Shown one piece after another: positions 1 to 11,232 of a stretch of 64,000 nucleotides of DNA. The stretch spans positions 124,001 through 188,000 of the forward strand of contig MZZL01000386.1 in assembly GCA_002749535.1 (NCBI GenBank), read 5' to 3'. This stretch comes from Apophysomyces variabilis. Lineage: Eukaryota > Mucoromycota > Mucoromycetes > Mucorales > Mucoraceae. Every line of letters begins with the position of its first letter. Within the stretch, counting starts at the first letter, position 1. The position numbers and the translations under genes were made by a program. The notes under the pieces are model-generated. The model had not been told where the DNA came from. It saw only the letters and a program-made list of their open reading frames with translations, and did no database searches.

Positions 1-350
1 TGTTGAAGGGTTGTGAGTTGTCGCAAGACGAAACCACAAGCTGTTCGAGTAGAAACCCATCCAACAACAACTCACCTAGTCCTTCTAGGGACTTCTCTGT
101 GATCACGAATACGACGGGCAGCGTGGTGCAGGATATTTATCAACAAGCACTATTGATCAATCCAACCGCTTCCCTTTTTGGCTCGGCCGAGAACCCTATG
201 CGTTTGCTGAAGACGTATGATGAAACTGGGCCAATGCTATCTGCCGAGATTGGTATGGATTTTCATGACCAGGTAGATATTAAATATGAAGACGTCGGTG
301 CTGGCATGGACGACTTTTCTGCTGACCCATTATTGAGTCAGTTATTTTAA
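1..350 (+). CDS. C-terminal part of an unidentified acidic protein
   Basis: The frame is open from the window edge and ends at TAA 348-350, so about 115 C-terminal residues are visible and the gene starts outside the window. The visible part is Ser/Asn/Pro-rich at first and then acidic (many D/E, ending DPLLSQLF), which resembles the activation tail of a transcription factor. No DNA-binding domain is in view, so this role is only an inference. It converges on the permease gene, with about 180 bp between the two stop codons. The real start cannot be determined here. Confidence 0.6.
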   Translation, partial: LKGCELSQDETTSCSSRNPSNNNSPSPSRDFSVITNTTGSVVQDIYQQALLINPTASLFGSAENPMRLLKTYDETGPMLSAEIGMDFHDQVDIKYEDVGAGMDDFSADPLLSQLF

Positions 351-529
351 TGAAAAATAATATATAAGAATATATATAAAAATTACTATTTATTTCTTCT
401 ATGTAACACGTTTAAGCATGTTCGACCTCGTGGACTTTGAACTTTGTGTCTTGTGTGTAACCATCACTGACAATGTAGAAAAGAGAAAGAACAAATGAAT
501 CTCTCGGCCTTTCAAAACTTTGGGATCCC

Positions 530-2789
530 TCACCTTGACTTGCATTGCGGATCGGGTTCTAAACTCTTGCCTGGACCATCGAACCATTGATAAGCCCGGA
601 AGTAATAGTATGCCACGGAACCGCCTAGGACAACAACAAGTGGAGCACAGGCATAATTCATGTTTTCTGAAAACAGTCAATAGATATAAGTTATGGTGTG
701 TTTGTTCAGGAAAAAAAAACTGTACCTGCTGTCACAGGAGCCTCTGTGGGACATAAGAAGAGAATGGACGTTAAAAGAATCCAAAAGCAACTGCAAACGT
801 TGATAAAATCCGAGAAAGGTCCCAAGTGGAAAGGGCCACGTTCGAACTTATTACGTGCCACGGTCAATCGAAGAGCAATGGGAATAAAATAGGCCAAAGA
901 CGAAGCAATGGTATTGATAGATACAATAGCGTTAAATGCTGTGGTGTTGACTATATACTAACAAGCGTCGACAAGCATTTAGTTATCAAAGATCTATTGC
1001 GATCGGCTCAATGCACTTACCAGTAGACCAACAATGACAGCAAAGAGAATATTAGCCCAAACGGCATAGACGGGCGTTTGTGTCGTCTTGTTAATCCGGC
1101 TCAGGTATTTACTGAAAGGCTAGAAAGTAAAGCATGTTTGTTTTTCTGTTTGAGCAAAAAAAGTAGTATGTTCTTTCTTTTCTTTACCATGGCGCCATCT
1201 CTTGCAAAGGCATACACCATACGCGAACTTCCTAATGTCAAGGCAGAGCCGGAGAAAAACATAGCGCCCATGATAATGACGGTAAAGACGATCGTCCATT
1301 GGTAGCCTACACCATCCAGAAAGACCTGAGTCATCTGTGGACTCATGGTGGTGTCCACGACCTGCGCTTGGAAATCCTGGACACAAAAGTTGATGGCCAG
1401 CATAAAACCGAGACCTACAATAGCCGCTGTGCCTATGGCATAAAGAATGCCCCGAGGAGCACTTCGTGCCGCATCACGGGTTTCCTCTGACATATGCGCG
1501 GCACTGTCAAAACCGGAAAGGGTATACTGGGATTGCAATAAACCAATCAGGAAGGCATAGCCGTTGCTTGAAAAGCCGGTGTCATTTTCGAAATAGGTAA
1601 ACTGAGAAAAAAAACGGAACAAAGATCAGATCTATTAAAAAGAACAGATGACATGCATCGGGACAGTCGTTTTCTTTACTTACCACCCATTTTGCGTCTG
1701 GTTTGTTCGGCGTAAGAACAAGACACACAATGATAATCATCAACGTGCCGATTAAATGCCAATATAAGGATGTCTGATTGAAGAAGCCATTGTATTTGAC
1801 ACTGATGGAATTGATTAGGCCGTGGATAAAAGCAATGACCAGGAAGATGCCGTATTGCCAGTAAATACCAGCATCGTATTCAGGATTCTTAATAGCAATG
1901 ACCGAAGACAGAAACTGAGCAAGACCGAGATCAGCCGAAGTAATGGCAACTATGATTTGTTGTTAATTCTGGAAAATAATGAAAACGGGGATCGGCAAAC
2001 AGGATGCATCGGTAGCTTCTACTAAGAAACAAAACAATAGACATGGCTACCTACCAGTCTTTTATAGATTGGCGTTAGATTGGCTAGTACTCTTTTCTTT
2101 GAAGACAAATAAAGTAAAAATTAAAAGGGAAGAATGCTTACCAGTCCAAGCCAATTACACCAGCCAGTTAGCCAACAAGCAATAGGGACCCATTTGGGAG
2201 GTGCCAATCGACTAACCCAGATATATAAGCCTGTCAAAGAGCGCGAGAGAGAGAGAGAGAGGAATGCTTTTTTAATACAAAAGAATTGCATAATAAGAGA
2301 GCTTAGTTAACGACTATTTACCTCCAGTCACTGGATAAGCTGAGCAAATCTCGGCAAGGGAAAGACCAACACCAAAGGTAAATACAGATACAAGTATCCA
2401 ACCCCAGATCACGGCAATAGAACCACCTGACATCATAGCATCTCCCCACATCTGTATACATCAAGAAGGGAATAAGATATCAAAGTGAGTTATTTAATGA
2501 TCGTAAAGGATGTACCGGTGTTAGACCAGAAAGAATAGAGCAGCAACCAAAGGCAATGGAAAAATTGGAAATAGTAGACATTGTCTTGTTCATTTCCTAT
2601 ATAAATGTATAGAGGACGTTAAATCATGATGTGTAATAGAATCAGTCTATTAATTCTATTGAGTATATAATTTTTACCTGTTTATAACCAAAGGAAGCAA
2701 GGATCTCTTCCTCGGTTTGGAAATGTCGCGTGCAAGTTTCTTCAGAGCCATCAATGGTTGAATTCAGGTCACGGTCCACGCTAACCATC
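530..2789 (-). CDS. APC-superfamily amino acid/GABA permease, 9 exons
   Basis: This is a polytopic plasma- or vacuolar-membrane transporter that would move amino acids or related amines. Exons (minus strand): 2789-2678, 2596-2516, 2451-2322, 2230-2142, about 1950-1684, 1601-1188, 1119-1021, 957-726, 666-530, giving about 520 residues, normal for the family. Diagnostic segments are GLTPMWGDAM near TM1, FGVGLSLAEICSAYPVTGG, and the hallmark loop GFDSAAHMSEETRDAA followed by PRGI. The start ATG is preceded by an in-frame TAA. The C-terminus ends DPQCKSR. The join between exons 4 and 5 is not settled: the obvious acceptor at about 1948 is out of phase by one base. Substrate specificity cannot be read from the sequence; GABA-permease-like and choline-permease-like relatives are both possible. 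Confidence 0.88.
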
Positions 2790-4339
2790 GATTGTACACT
2801 GGGATTGGCTTAATTTTCGAAAAAAAAAAAGTTGAAAAGGAAAAAGAAACGAACAAAAAGGGAAAAAAAGGGGAAAGTATAAGCAAGACACTGAGAATAC
2901 GAAAGAAGACAAGAATCTAATAGAACAGAGAGAAAAAGGGGCAGATAGTATAGCGTTAATTAACTGAAAATTAAAGAAGCAAAGGGACAAAAGAAGATAG
3001 AGAGAGAGAAAGCTAGAAGGCAAGAAAATGCAAAATACTGAATTTATAGATAAGCAAAAGGAAATACAGTTTGTTTCATTTAAAGTAAGGACAAAAGATG
3101 AAAAGGGCCACACAACGATCACCTTTTTCGTTTGAACCCACGGTATCATGGTGAATTTAACTTCTTTACCAGTAACATGGCAGCGCTGACAAATGAGTGG
3201 GACACTGGACCCCAAAAAAGACAACTGTGAGATTTTTAAAACAAACACCGCGAACCAAATCCACCGCATTACGACCGATATATAACCCAAAGCAGCGTTT
3301 AGTACGTTCGGATCTTCAATATGGGCAAAGCTTTTTTTCTTTCTGAATGATCGATCTATCTCGGCCGAAAGTTGGGCGCCTTCTCCCGCCCACTTTTCCT
3401 ACATACCGATTTGGGTAGCTACCCGAGACCTCAAAGTCCCTAACCCAGAAAGTAAATAAAACAAGAAATTGCCTTACAGTATGGGGAATCTTCTTACTAC
3501 TTCTTGTTTTATTCTGTTGAAAAGAAAAATAGAAGCTGCGAACTATTTCTATCTTACTTGCAAACCATCCACTTCAATTTTATCAAATCAAAACATTTCC
3601 GTGGGTTTTAAAATCCATCAGAAAAAGAATGGTTCCTTAAATCAACATGTAAGAAAAAGCGTTTGGCATAAAGATGACTATGCATACAAGATTTTTCATT
3701 CATTTCTTTTGTGTTGTCTCCTATTTGGATATCGAAGCAAGGTAGACAATCACTGGAAGCGGCTCTTCTATAGACGGAGATGGACTGAAAAGGGAATAAA
3801 AAACTGACCCACATTTGATCCACTAATTATCAATGAGTCACAAGGCAACGTTCTATGAAGCTCCGCGCTTCATTTCAGCATACAGAGAGAAAAGAGAGAA
3901 AGATTGGCATAATTCAGAAACAAGAGGGTTTAATAGGACAGCTGTCCACCGATGATTCTGCCTTTTCCATCCTGTCAAGAAAGCATTATTTGAGATCATC
4001 TATTGCCTATCAACAGAGATCCCACTCCCCGCTGTTTCAAGACCGGAAAGTTTGCATCACCAAGACACTCCTTAACCGACTTATTAACGGTGACTTGTTG
4101 CAACTTCCGCAACGTAAATCGGTTTCTACGGATCTTCCTTTTTTTCTTTCTTTGGCTCTTGCTGATTTCTATTGAAGACAAAAGAAAAACAAAGACAATA
4201 ACACAGAATTAGATAGAGTGAGGGTGGAAAACAAAAACAGAGATAGAGGAGATGGGTGGTAATTATTTTTTCTACGTAAGCAAATAAAAAAAGGGGGAGG
4301 GTTTGAGCAAAAGATCTAAGTTATTTTCTGGGAATGGCT
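2790..4339. other. intergenic: permease promoter side and Lon 3' side
   Basis: No gene is supported here. There are A-rich and GA-rich stretches (2820-3060) directly upstream of the permease start. Open frames on both strands (for example 3855-4175 plus, 3996-4181 minus) have no recognisable domain and no splice context. Confidence 0.5.
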
Positions 4340-7300
4340 CTAGTTTTTGTTGCTCGTCTTCTCTTCTTCTTCTTCAGTAAGCACTTGACTCCATACATTC
4401 TCTGCTTCGTCTTTGGACACCTCGCCGAAACAGACTTTGAATACATCATCGTAATGATCCACGGCAATGCCTGTCATGCCCTCCTTGATATGTTCTGGGA
4501 GCTCATCCCAATCGGACTGGTTATCCTTGGGAAATAGGATAGTATTCACTTTAGAACGTTTTGCTGCAATCGTCTTCTCCTTGAGACCGCCGATCTTCAG
4601 CACTTTGCCGGTGAGCGTGAGTTCACCTGTCATGGCTATATTTGGATTTACAGGCTTGTTCAATGCAAGTGACACAAAGGCGGTTGTCATGGTAATACCG
4701 GCAGAAGGTCCTACCGAAGCGGTCAGATCAGTAAATCACAAGACAATGTTCGCACGGTGGAATTGTCCAAAACGCTTACCATCTTTGGGAACTGCACCAG
4801 CTGGGCAATGAAGGTGAACCTGCGCCTTATCGAAGAACTTGTTCTTAGGGAATCGGGTAGCCATCAAAGATTTAGCAAATGTATAGGCAATACTGCTGGA
4901 TTCTTTCATAACGTCACCAAGTTGACCTGTCTTGGATAATCGAGGCGTTGACTTGGGTGTGAGAGAGGATTCCAAAACGGATTCGATGTAAAGAGCAGAT
5001 CCTCCTGTAATTTTAATTTAGCACACTAACTTCGGTCAAAGAAAAAGAATGCATCATGGCACTTACCCATGCTTGTCCAGGCAAGGCCCATAATAACACC
5101 AGGAGGCGTGTTTTCATATAATCGGTCGGATTGGAACACAGCGGGTCCAACGTAGTCTTTCAACGTTTCAGAAGTAATCTCAATGTTGATATCCTCTGGA
5201 ACCTTCAAAGGCTTTCTCTCTTCCCCCTCTGCCTTCTTCTCCTCCACAATATGCTCTTTCTTCGTTTCAGTAGCCTTCAAGTCCTCGGTGGAGGATTTAG
5301 ACTCCTCCGCTTGTTCCTCGCCCACTTGCTGAACTACCTTGAACGCAGCTTTACGATAGACCTTGTCAATATGCTTCTTCAAATTACGCACGCCACTTTC
5401 GCGGCAGTAGTTCTTAATAAGCGTTGATACAGCATCATCAGTGAGGTTGACGTTAACATTCTCTAGACCAGCTGCCTTCTTGGCTGCAGGGGCAAGGTAT
5501 TTGGAAGCAATGGCAGCCTTTTCTTCGGCAATGTATCCAGAAAGCTCGATGACTTCCATTCGATCCAGTAAAGGTCCAGGGATCGTATCGAGCACATTAG
5601 CGGTGCAGACAAAAAGAACCTTTGAGAGATCAACAGGAACGTCCATATAATGGTCCAAGAAACTGCCGTTCTGTTCCGGATCAAGCAATTCAAGCAAAGC
5701 CGAAGAAGGATCGCCCTGATTGCCTCGTCCAATCTTGTCCACTTCATCAATCAATATTAAGGGATTCTCGGTTTGGACTTTCTTTAAAGCTTGAATAACC
5801 TTGCCAGGCATTGCACCAACGTAGGTACGCCGATGACCCTTAATCTCGGCGACATCCGTCAAACCACCCACGGAAAATCGGTAAAATTCACGATCCAATG
5901 CGCGCGCAATACTTTTACCGATGGAAGTTTTACCCACGCCAGGTGGGCCAGACAAACACAGAATCTTTCCCTGAACAGTGCCTCGTAACTTTCCTACAGC
6001 GATAAATTCCAAAATACGATCCTTCACATCCTGGAGACCGTAATGATCCTCATCTAAAACAGCTCTAGCATGCTTGGTGTTGTAGTTCTCCCGCGATCGT
6101 TGACCCCATGGAATTTGCGTAATCCAGTCCAGGTAATTGCGTGTTACATTGAATTCAGAGGCTGCCGGTTCCAAGTGTGCAAGCTTATTGATTTCCTCGT
6201 CAAACACTTGCTTGACACCTTCCGGCATAGCAAGTTTCGTCGCCTTCTCTTTAAATCCTTGCACCAACTTATCCTTTCCATCGCTTTCCAAGCCCAATTC
6301 CTTCTTAATGCCTTTCAGCTGCTCCATCAAATAATACTCGCGCTGACGTTTGGCGATTTTGTTCTCGACTTCTTTGGATATCTTGTTCTGCAATTGTGCA
6401 TTCATCAACTCCTTTTTCAGAACGACTAGTGCATTCTGCAATCTTTCTTCCACGGGAAGAGTCTCTAGCACTTCCTGAAGTTCAAGTGGCTCACCTGCCG
6501 AAACGGCAGCAGCAAAGTCTGCCAATTTAGCAGGCTCTTCAAATACGTTGCCAGCCGATTGAGACATTGAAAAGCTTGCAATTTGATCACGGAAAAGTGG
6601 ATTCAGGGATGCGATTTCTTTGAAAACGGACACAATCTCGGAGGTAACAGCACGGATCAGTGGACTCTTTTTCGAATAGGGAGGATCGATTAGATTTTCA
6701 ACATTGACCAGAGACACTTCGTGGTCTTTCGTCAAAAAGGACGTAGCGTACTGATGGTCGTGCTTAGTCATCGCCTCTTCAGTTTCTAATTCAATATGTT
6801 TAGCTGGAAATGCTAACTTATTTTTCTAATCCTAACGCAATGGTCAACTTACCCTGCACTTCAGACGGCTCCATCTTAGTTTCCTCCGCAATCTTTTCCT
6901 CGGACACTACCGCTTCGACAGTTGCTGTGGACGGTTTGTTACTATTTGGCATAGGCACCAAGTCCGTTATTTGAATTCGTCGATGTGGATACAGAACGGC
7001 TGTCAGACCATTGTTGTCTTTGTTCCCATCCTTTCCACCCGAAGCTGGAAATACGCTCGTAATCTGAGCGAATACACCGACACGATGCACTTGATCCAGG
7101 TTGGTAATCGTATCCACATCGATCTCCTCGTCTTTCAGTAGGAAGGCACCCACATAAGGTTGGCCACGTTTCATCAATTCCTTAATGGCTTTTGTGACGT
7201 TAGGATCCTTCACCACCACAGCCTTGTAAAAGCCGGGGAAAAGGGGTCGGCGAGCAATGGGTAAGGCCAACACCTGTGGATACACTTCAGGCACTGATGG

Positions 7301-7732
7301 CTTCTGCAGTTGATTTTGAACCACTTCATGAGGTGAAGACCCTTTGCCTCCATCATGGCTATCCCCATTCTCACCTGCACCGCCTCCTAGGGCACTGCCT
7401 CCCGGTGCTTCTGAATGGGAATCCACTGGATCGTCCGCTGGATCGCGTTCCTTTAGCTGAAATGTCGAAGTGGATGCCATACGCTTGAAGGTGGCAGGAG
7501 ACCGGACTCGTTGAATAGCCACCACAACGGAACTCGAAGGACTGGAGCGCAATGACTGGGCTACTGTTTCGCCACCCCATATGGTCACAGAGGGATTGGT
7601 TCGTGTGGAAGAGATATGTCTCGCGCCGAGCGGTTTTCCAACACTCGATGACTGTAGCTGTGATAAGATCGTCTGCCCGACTTTATTCCGGGGGATCGTC
7701 TTTGAGACGTGGAGCAGAAACGAATGGTTCAT
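4340..7732 (-). CDS. PIM1: Mitochondrial Lon protease (ATP-dependent)
   Basis: AAA+ serine protease of the mitochondrial matrix that degrades misfolded and oxidised proteins. Exons: 7732-6853, 6803-5067, 5004-4780, 4710-4340, in phase throughout, 1070 residues. The first about 90 residues are Arg/Ser-rich with few acidic residues, as in a mitochondrial presequence. The LonN region follows, with an insert rich in Gly/Asp. Walker A is GPPGVGKTS, Walker B is [11 protein letters not shown], and the sensor region is VLFVCTAN. An acidic/Lys insertion ([21 protein letters not shown]) lies between the AAA and protease parts. The catalytic Ser is in GPSAGIT and the Lys in the [10 protein letters not shown] segment. 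The last intron falls between PKDG and PSAG, within the catalytic Ser motif. The gene ends with an acidic TEEEEEKT tail. Confidence 0.97.
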
Positions 7733-8197
7733 TATATTTTATGAGTATATATATTGAATCGTTTTCGTCAAAACGGCTGAAGAAGAAGACGAAATACCCC
7801 GCTTGCCGTAGCTTCTGGCAATTTTCTGGTCAGAGAGAAACGAAGTCAGAATAACGCATGCTGATTGGTTGCCGGACTTTGCTTGAAAGCAAAAGAGGAC
7901 GATAAAATGGGCTCCCTTGTTCTTCTATAGCCGTTTAGGTCGTCGAATAGCTCTTTAAACCCGAAAGGGACTTTAACATCAACATTCTAATAGGGGATAA
8001 AAACAATAGATGGCAGATAGGAAGTGGATTGTAGATAAGGAAGATCCCGATGACTTACGTAATACAAATGTTCACTTGCCTTTAAACCGCAAATTAAAAA
8101 AAAAATGTCACGATGTGTACAAAAACCCGCCTCCATTTTATTCACTTGCATATACTTGTACAGAAAGATAGATATGTTATATATGTATAGATAGGAT
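7733..8197. other. intergenic between Lon start and TMEM184-like stop
   Basis: This 465-bp spacer lies between two minus-strand genes and would hold the Lon promoter and the 3' end of the next gene. I see no open gene, RNA or repeat in it. Confidence 0.4.
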
Positions 8198-9837
8198 TTA
8201 GAAGTAATACTTTGTAGGATGAGATGTTTTCTCCGGTTCATGAGGTGTAAAATGGTCGGAAGAATGGGTTGCCGAATCCATGGCTTCATCATTGTGTGTC
8301 AGTGCTCGAGATTGCATGGGTGGTGGAGGGGGAACCGGAAGAGCGGGGATCAAAGGCTCTTCTACTACTGGTGTGCGTGCTCGATTGTCTAAGTTATTAC
8401 TAGGTAATTCTTTCATTTCCAACCCAGTCATTGTAGGATGATTTTCGTCTTCAGCAGACGTTCGAGATGGTCGAAATACGGAAGGCGTTAAAGGCTCCAG
8501 GGGTAGAGCATTCAATAATTGTGGTCGTGCAGTTGGTTCACCTTCGTTTTCATATAATTTAGATTGATGGGCACGTTCTGGCTGGCTCAGCAAGAAATTA
8601 TTATCATCGTCGTCTAGCCCACGCGGACCATTCATCTCGTCATCTGGCGTCAACAGATTTCGCTCGTCTTCGCTCAACCTACGTTGCCTTTTCCTCAGAT
8701 CACGTCGTTTCTTTGCCAACACGACTGTCTCCCCGCCACAGAGGAATACGTCTCGAAGAAAGTTAGGAATAAAAGCTAGATACCCATCTGCGAATGCAGC
8801 CCAGTAACCCAGACGAGCTTCGTCATCATCCATGATTAACTCTCGATGGTCAAGACTGAAGTACCATCCCATCAACGCGGCTACCACTGCCATCACTCCA
8901 CAGATCAATAAGACGTAATAACCATTTTTGACAGCGGCTGCAGTCCAGTATGTCCCACCAGCGTGGCTCGGCTGCTTGTCGTGGATCACGCCTGCATAAC
9001 TTAATATCGCCAGCCCGATGTCGCCGACATAGAAAATAAACATGATTGGCCCTTTGATGCACCAGAACATGCCGTGGGCTCGGATGCGACCTTGCTTCCA
9101 TTCCTCATCGAAGACAGCCAAATAAGTGAAGAGGGCCATAAGGATAATGGAGAGGGAAGTAAAGTTGATCGTTGCCAAGTATAAGTAAGCACCCTTGGGA
9201 TTAAATTGACCGTCGCAGTAAACACCTTTGATCTGCGTAATGATAGAAATCAGGGACTGCAGTATATTCCTAGTCCGTCCCGCATTTTTTTTGCGTCAAT
9301 AAACCCCCTGCGTCTTTGATATAACTGAATATAAAGTGGAATGACGTTACCAGACAGGAAACTGGAGAACAAGAATATCTGTAATCACTCGAAAATGGAG
9401 CCCCCACTTTGATTTTCTATGAGAAAACAGAGGTCAGTCCCGTTAGACGACCGGGCGAAAGAGTAAAGGAAATAGGATGGCGATACTTACAGTTTGAAAT
9501 TGTATATCCCGAAAACCTTGGTACTGATAGGTACTTTTTCTCCCGCATGTTGTTCTCGGTAGGGTTCTAAATAAGCTTGCAGACAGACATACAGATTATA
9601 GACGGCAAAGGATTCCATCAAACGCGCAAAGAACATGATCACAGTTTCATAGTTATATCTCAGGTAGGATAGCCATGCAAGCATTGCGTAGGCTGGTGGA
9701 TACGCGAGGACACGTACTTTATGCCTTTGTATTTCTGGGGTGTAGTAGTGGTTGAGATGCTGGGCAATGACATGACCTGCGATGGTGGCTGTCACCAGCG
9801 TCAGGAAACTGGACGCCAGCCAACCCCATATATGCAT
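8198..9837 (-). CDS. TMEM184 / organic-solute-transporter-alpha-like membrane protein
   Basis: Multi-pass membrane protein of the OST-alpha/TMEM184 (DUF300) family; the fungal members are poorly characterised, and roles at the vacuole or endosome have been suggested for relatives. Exons 9837-9491, 9416-9351, 9269-8198 give 494 residues. Family signs: an early HLNHYYTPEIQRHKVR motif, then YPPAYAMLAWLSY, then the MESFAVYNLY segment, KSKWGLHFRVITD in the small second exon, and GQFNPKGAYLYL. The C-terminal half, after about residue 320, is a soluble tail rich in Asp, Pro and Ser with KKRRDLRKRQRR next to the membrane part. The start ATG gives an N-terminus beginning directly in TM1. An additional upstream exon is possible but not needed. 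Confidence 0.88.
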
Positions 9838-11232
9838 AGTGGACCTTTACGTCTGCATAAGTATGAATGGGTCCATGTTGCTAAATTTCGGTTGTTGCAC
9901 TTTACCCTGGATCCAGAACCAGCTGTTTCAGGTCAAAGTCGGGGTTACTGAAAGCGACATAGCGAGAGTAGAACGCTTGTTAAGTCGTTTCGTCCATCAT
10001 CGTCAGAGGAGGCAACCAAGAAATACTTACAACCCATTTTCACCAAGTCCACCCGTTGTTGGACAATGTTCTTCGGATGACATGGCTGGTCAAGCGGCGC
10101 TTTGGAATAGAAGCAAGCAGTAAAAATAGAAGTGGATCCCCGTCCAGACGAAACACGTGAGAGTCCTGCTGGTATAAACATAGGGAAAAGAAAAAGGGAC
10201 ACTAGCCATTGCAGACGATTTTCATATTTATTGGGGTTACTCAAAGACAATAAGAAGAATTTCTTTTTGATCACAAAGCCGGGTCTTTCTTTTTGGTTGT
10301 TATGCTAGGTTAGCAAGGCTACAATAAAAAGAATAGGGGAGGAGTTGGGGTCAGTTTTCCGAAGTGTGTTCTGTACCTGATTTAAGACTGAGCATTTATG
10401 CTTGCAGTGAACTTTTTATTTATTTTAATCCTTTTTCCTCCAGCTCAGACGCGCATTGATACCTTTAGAGAGGCCTACAGCCCGTTTTATCTTGCTCTAT
10501 TTAAGTCATCCTTGTTTTACCGCTTGCATTCCATTGGAGATACGCGTTCCTGTCCTACACAGTAATAACTAAAAACGAAAAAAAAAATGAGAGACCTCTA
10601 TAGGCTGAATTGGGCTTTTTTAAAGTACAGTTAACAATGAAGTAAATCGAACGATAGACGGCACGAAACAAGAAAATCATGCCCTGACAAAAAAGACAAG
10701 CATACAATAACTCGGGAAGATCCTTTCCTCTTTTTTCTTTCATTACTGCTTTTCTTCTATTTTCTATCTCTCCTTTGTTTAGATGCACGTTGTATTTATT
10801 CTTGGTCCCTGATTTTGCCAACATGAGTAAACTTGTCAATTTTCATTCGTTCGATTGTATTCATTTGGACGGGGACGCAAAGATCAAGTGAAAACGTTTC
10901 TTGTGCAACGCAAGCCAAAAAAAAAAGCTTTGGAAGGTGCCATTCACAGTCTTAATGAAGAAGTCGACATTATTTGATTCCTGGATTGTGTAACCTCTTG
11001 GATATTGCACTTTTTCACCTTCGATCTGTTGATTGGATTATTTAAGTAAACCCTCTCCCCTAAAAGTCTTTTTTTTTCTCTTTTTATTCTTCCACGCTAC
11101 TCTCCCGTTCTTTTATTTTCTTTCCCCAACTTTCCTTTTGTGAATAATAATCGAAGCTAAAACTTTGCTCATACATCCCCTTTCTCCCGTTCCTTGGTTT
11201 TCTTTTTTTGGCCTGATCTTGTTATTTATAAG
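9838..11232. other. divergent intergenic region TMEM184-like / chitin synthase
   Basis: This is a 1.4-kb spacer between divergent genes. The 150 bp before the chitin synthase start (11065-11215) are strongly pyrimidine-rich with T runs, as in many fungal promoters and 5' leaders. No gene is supported; the open frames at 9945-10274 (minus) and 10555-10839 (minus) lack domains. Confidence 0.45.

Noticed and set aside
2781..3290. 169-codon open frame on the minus strand upstream of the permease
   Set aside because: Composition (Phe/Leu/Ser) reflects A-rich complement DNA, with no domain or splice context. It overlaps the permease start in another frame.
3855..4175. 106-codon plus-strand frame between permease and Lon
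   Set aside because: No domain, no promoter or splice evidence, and an equally open frame lies opposite.
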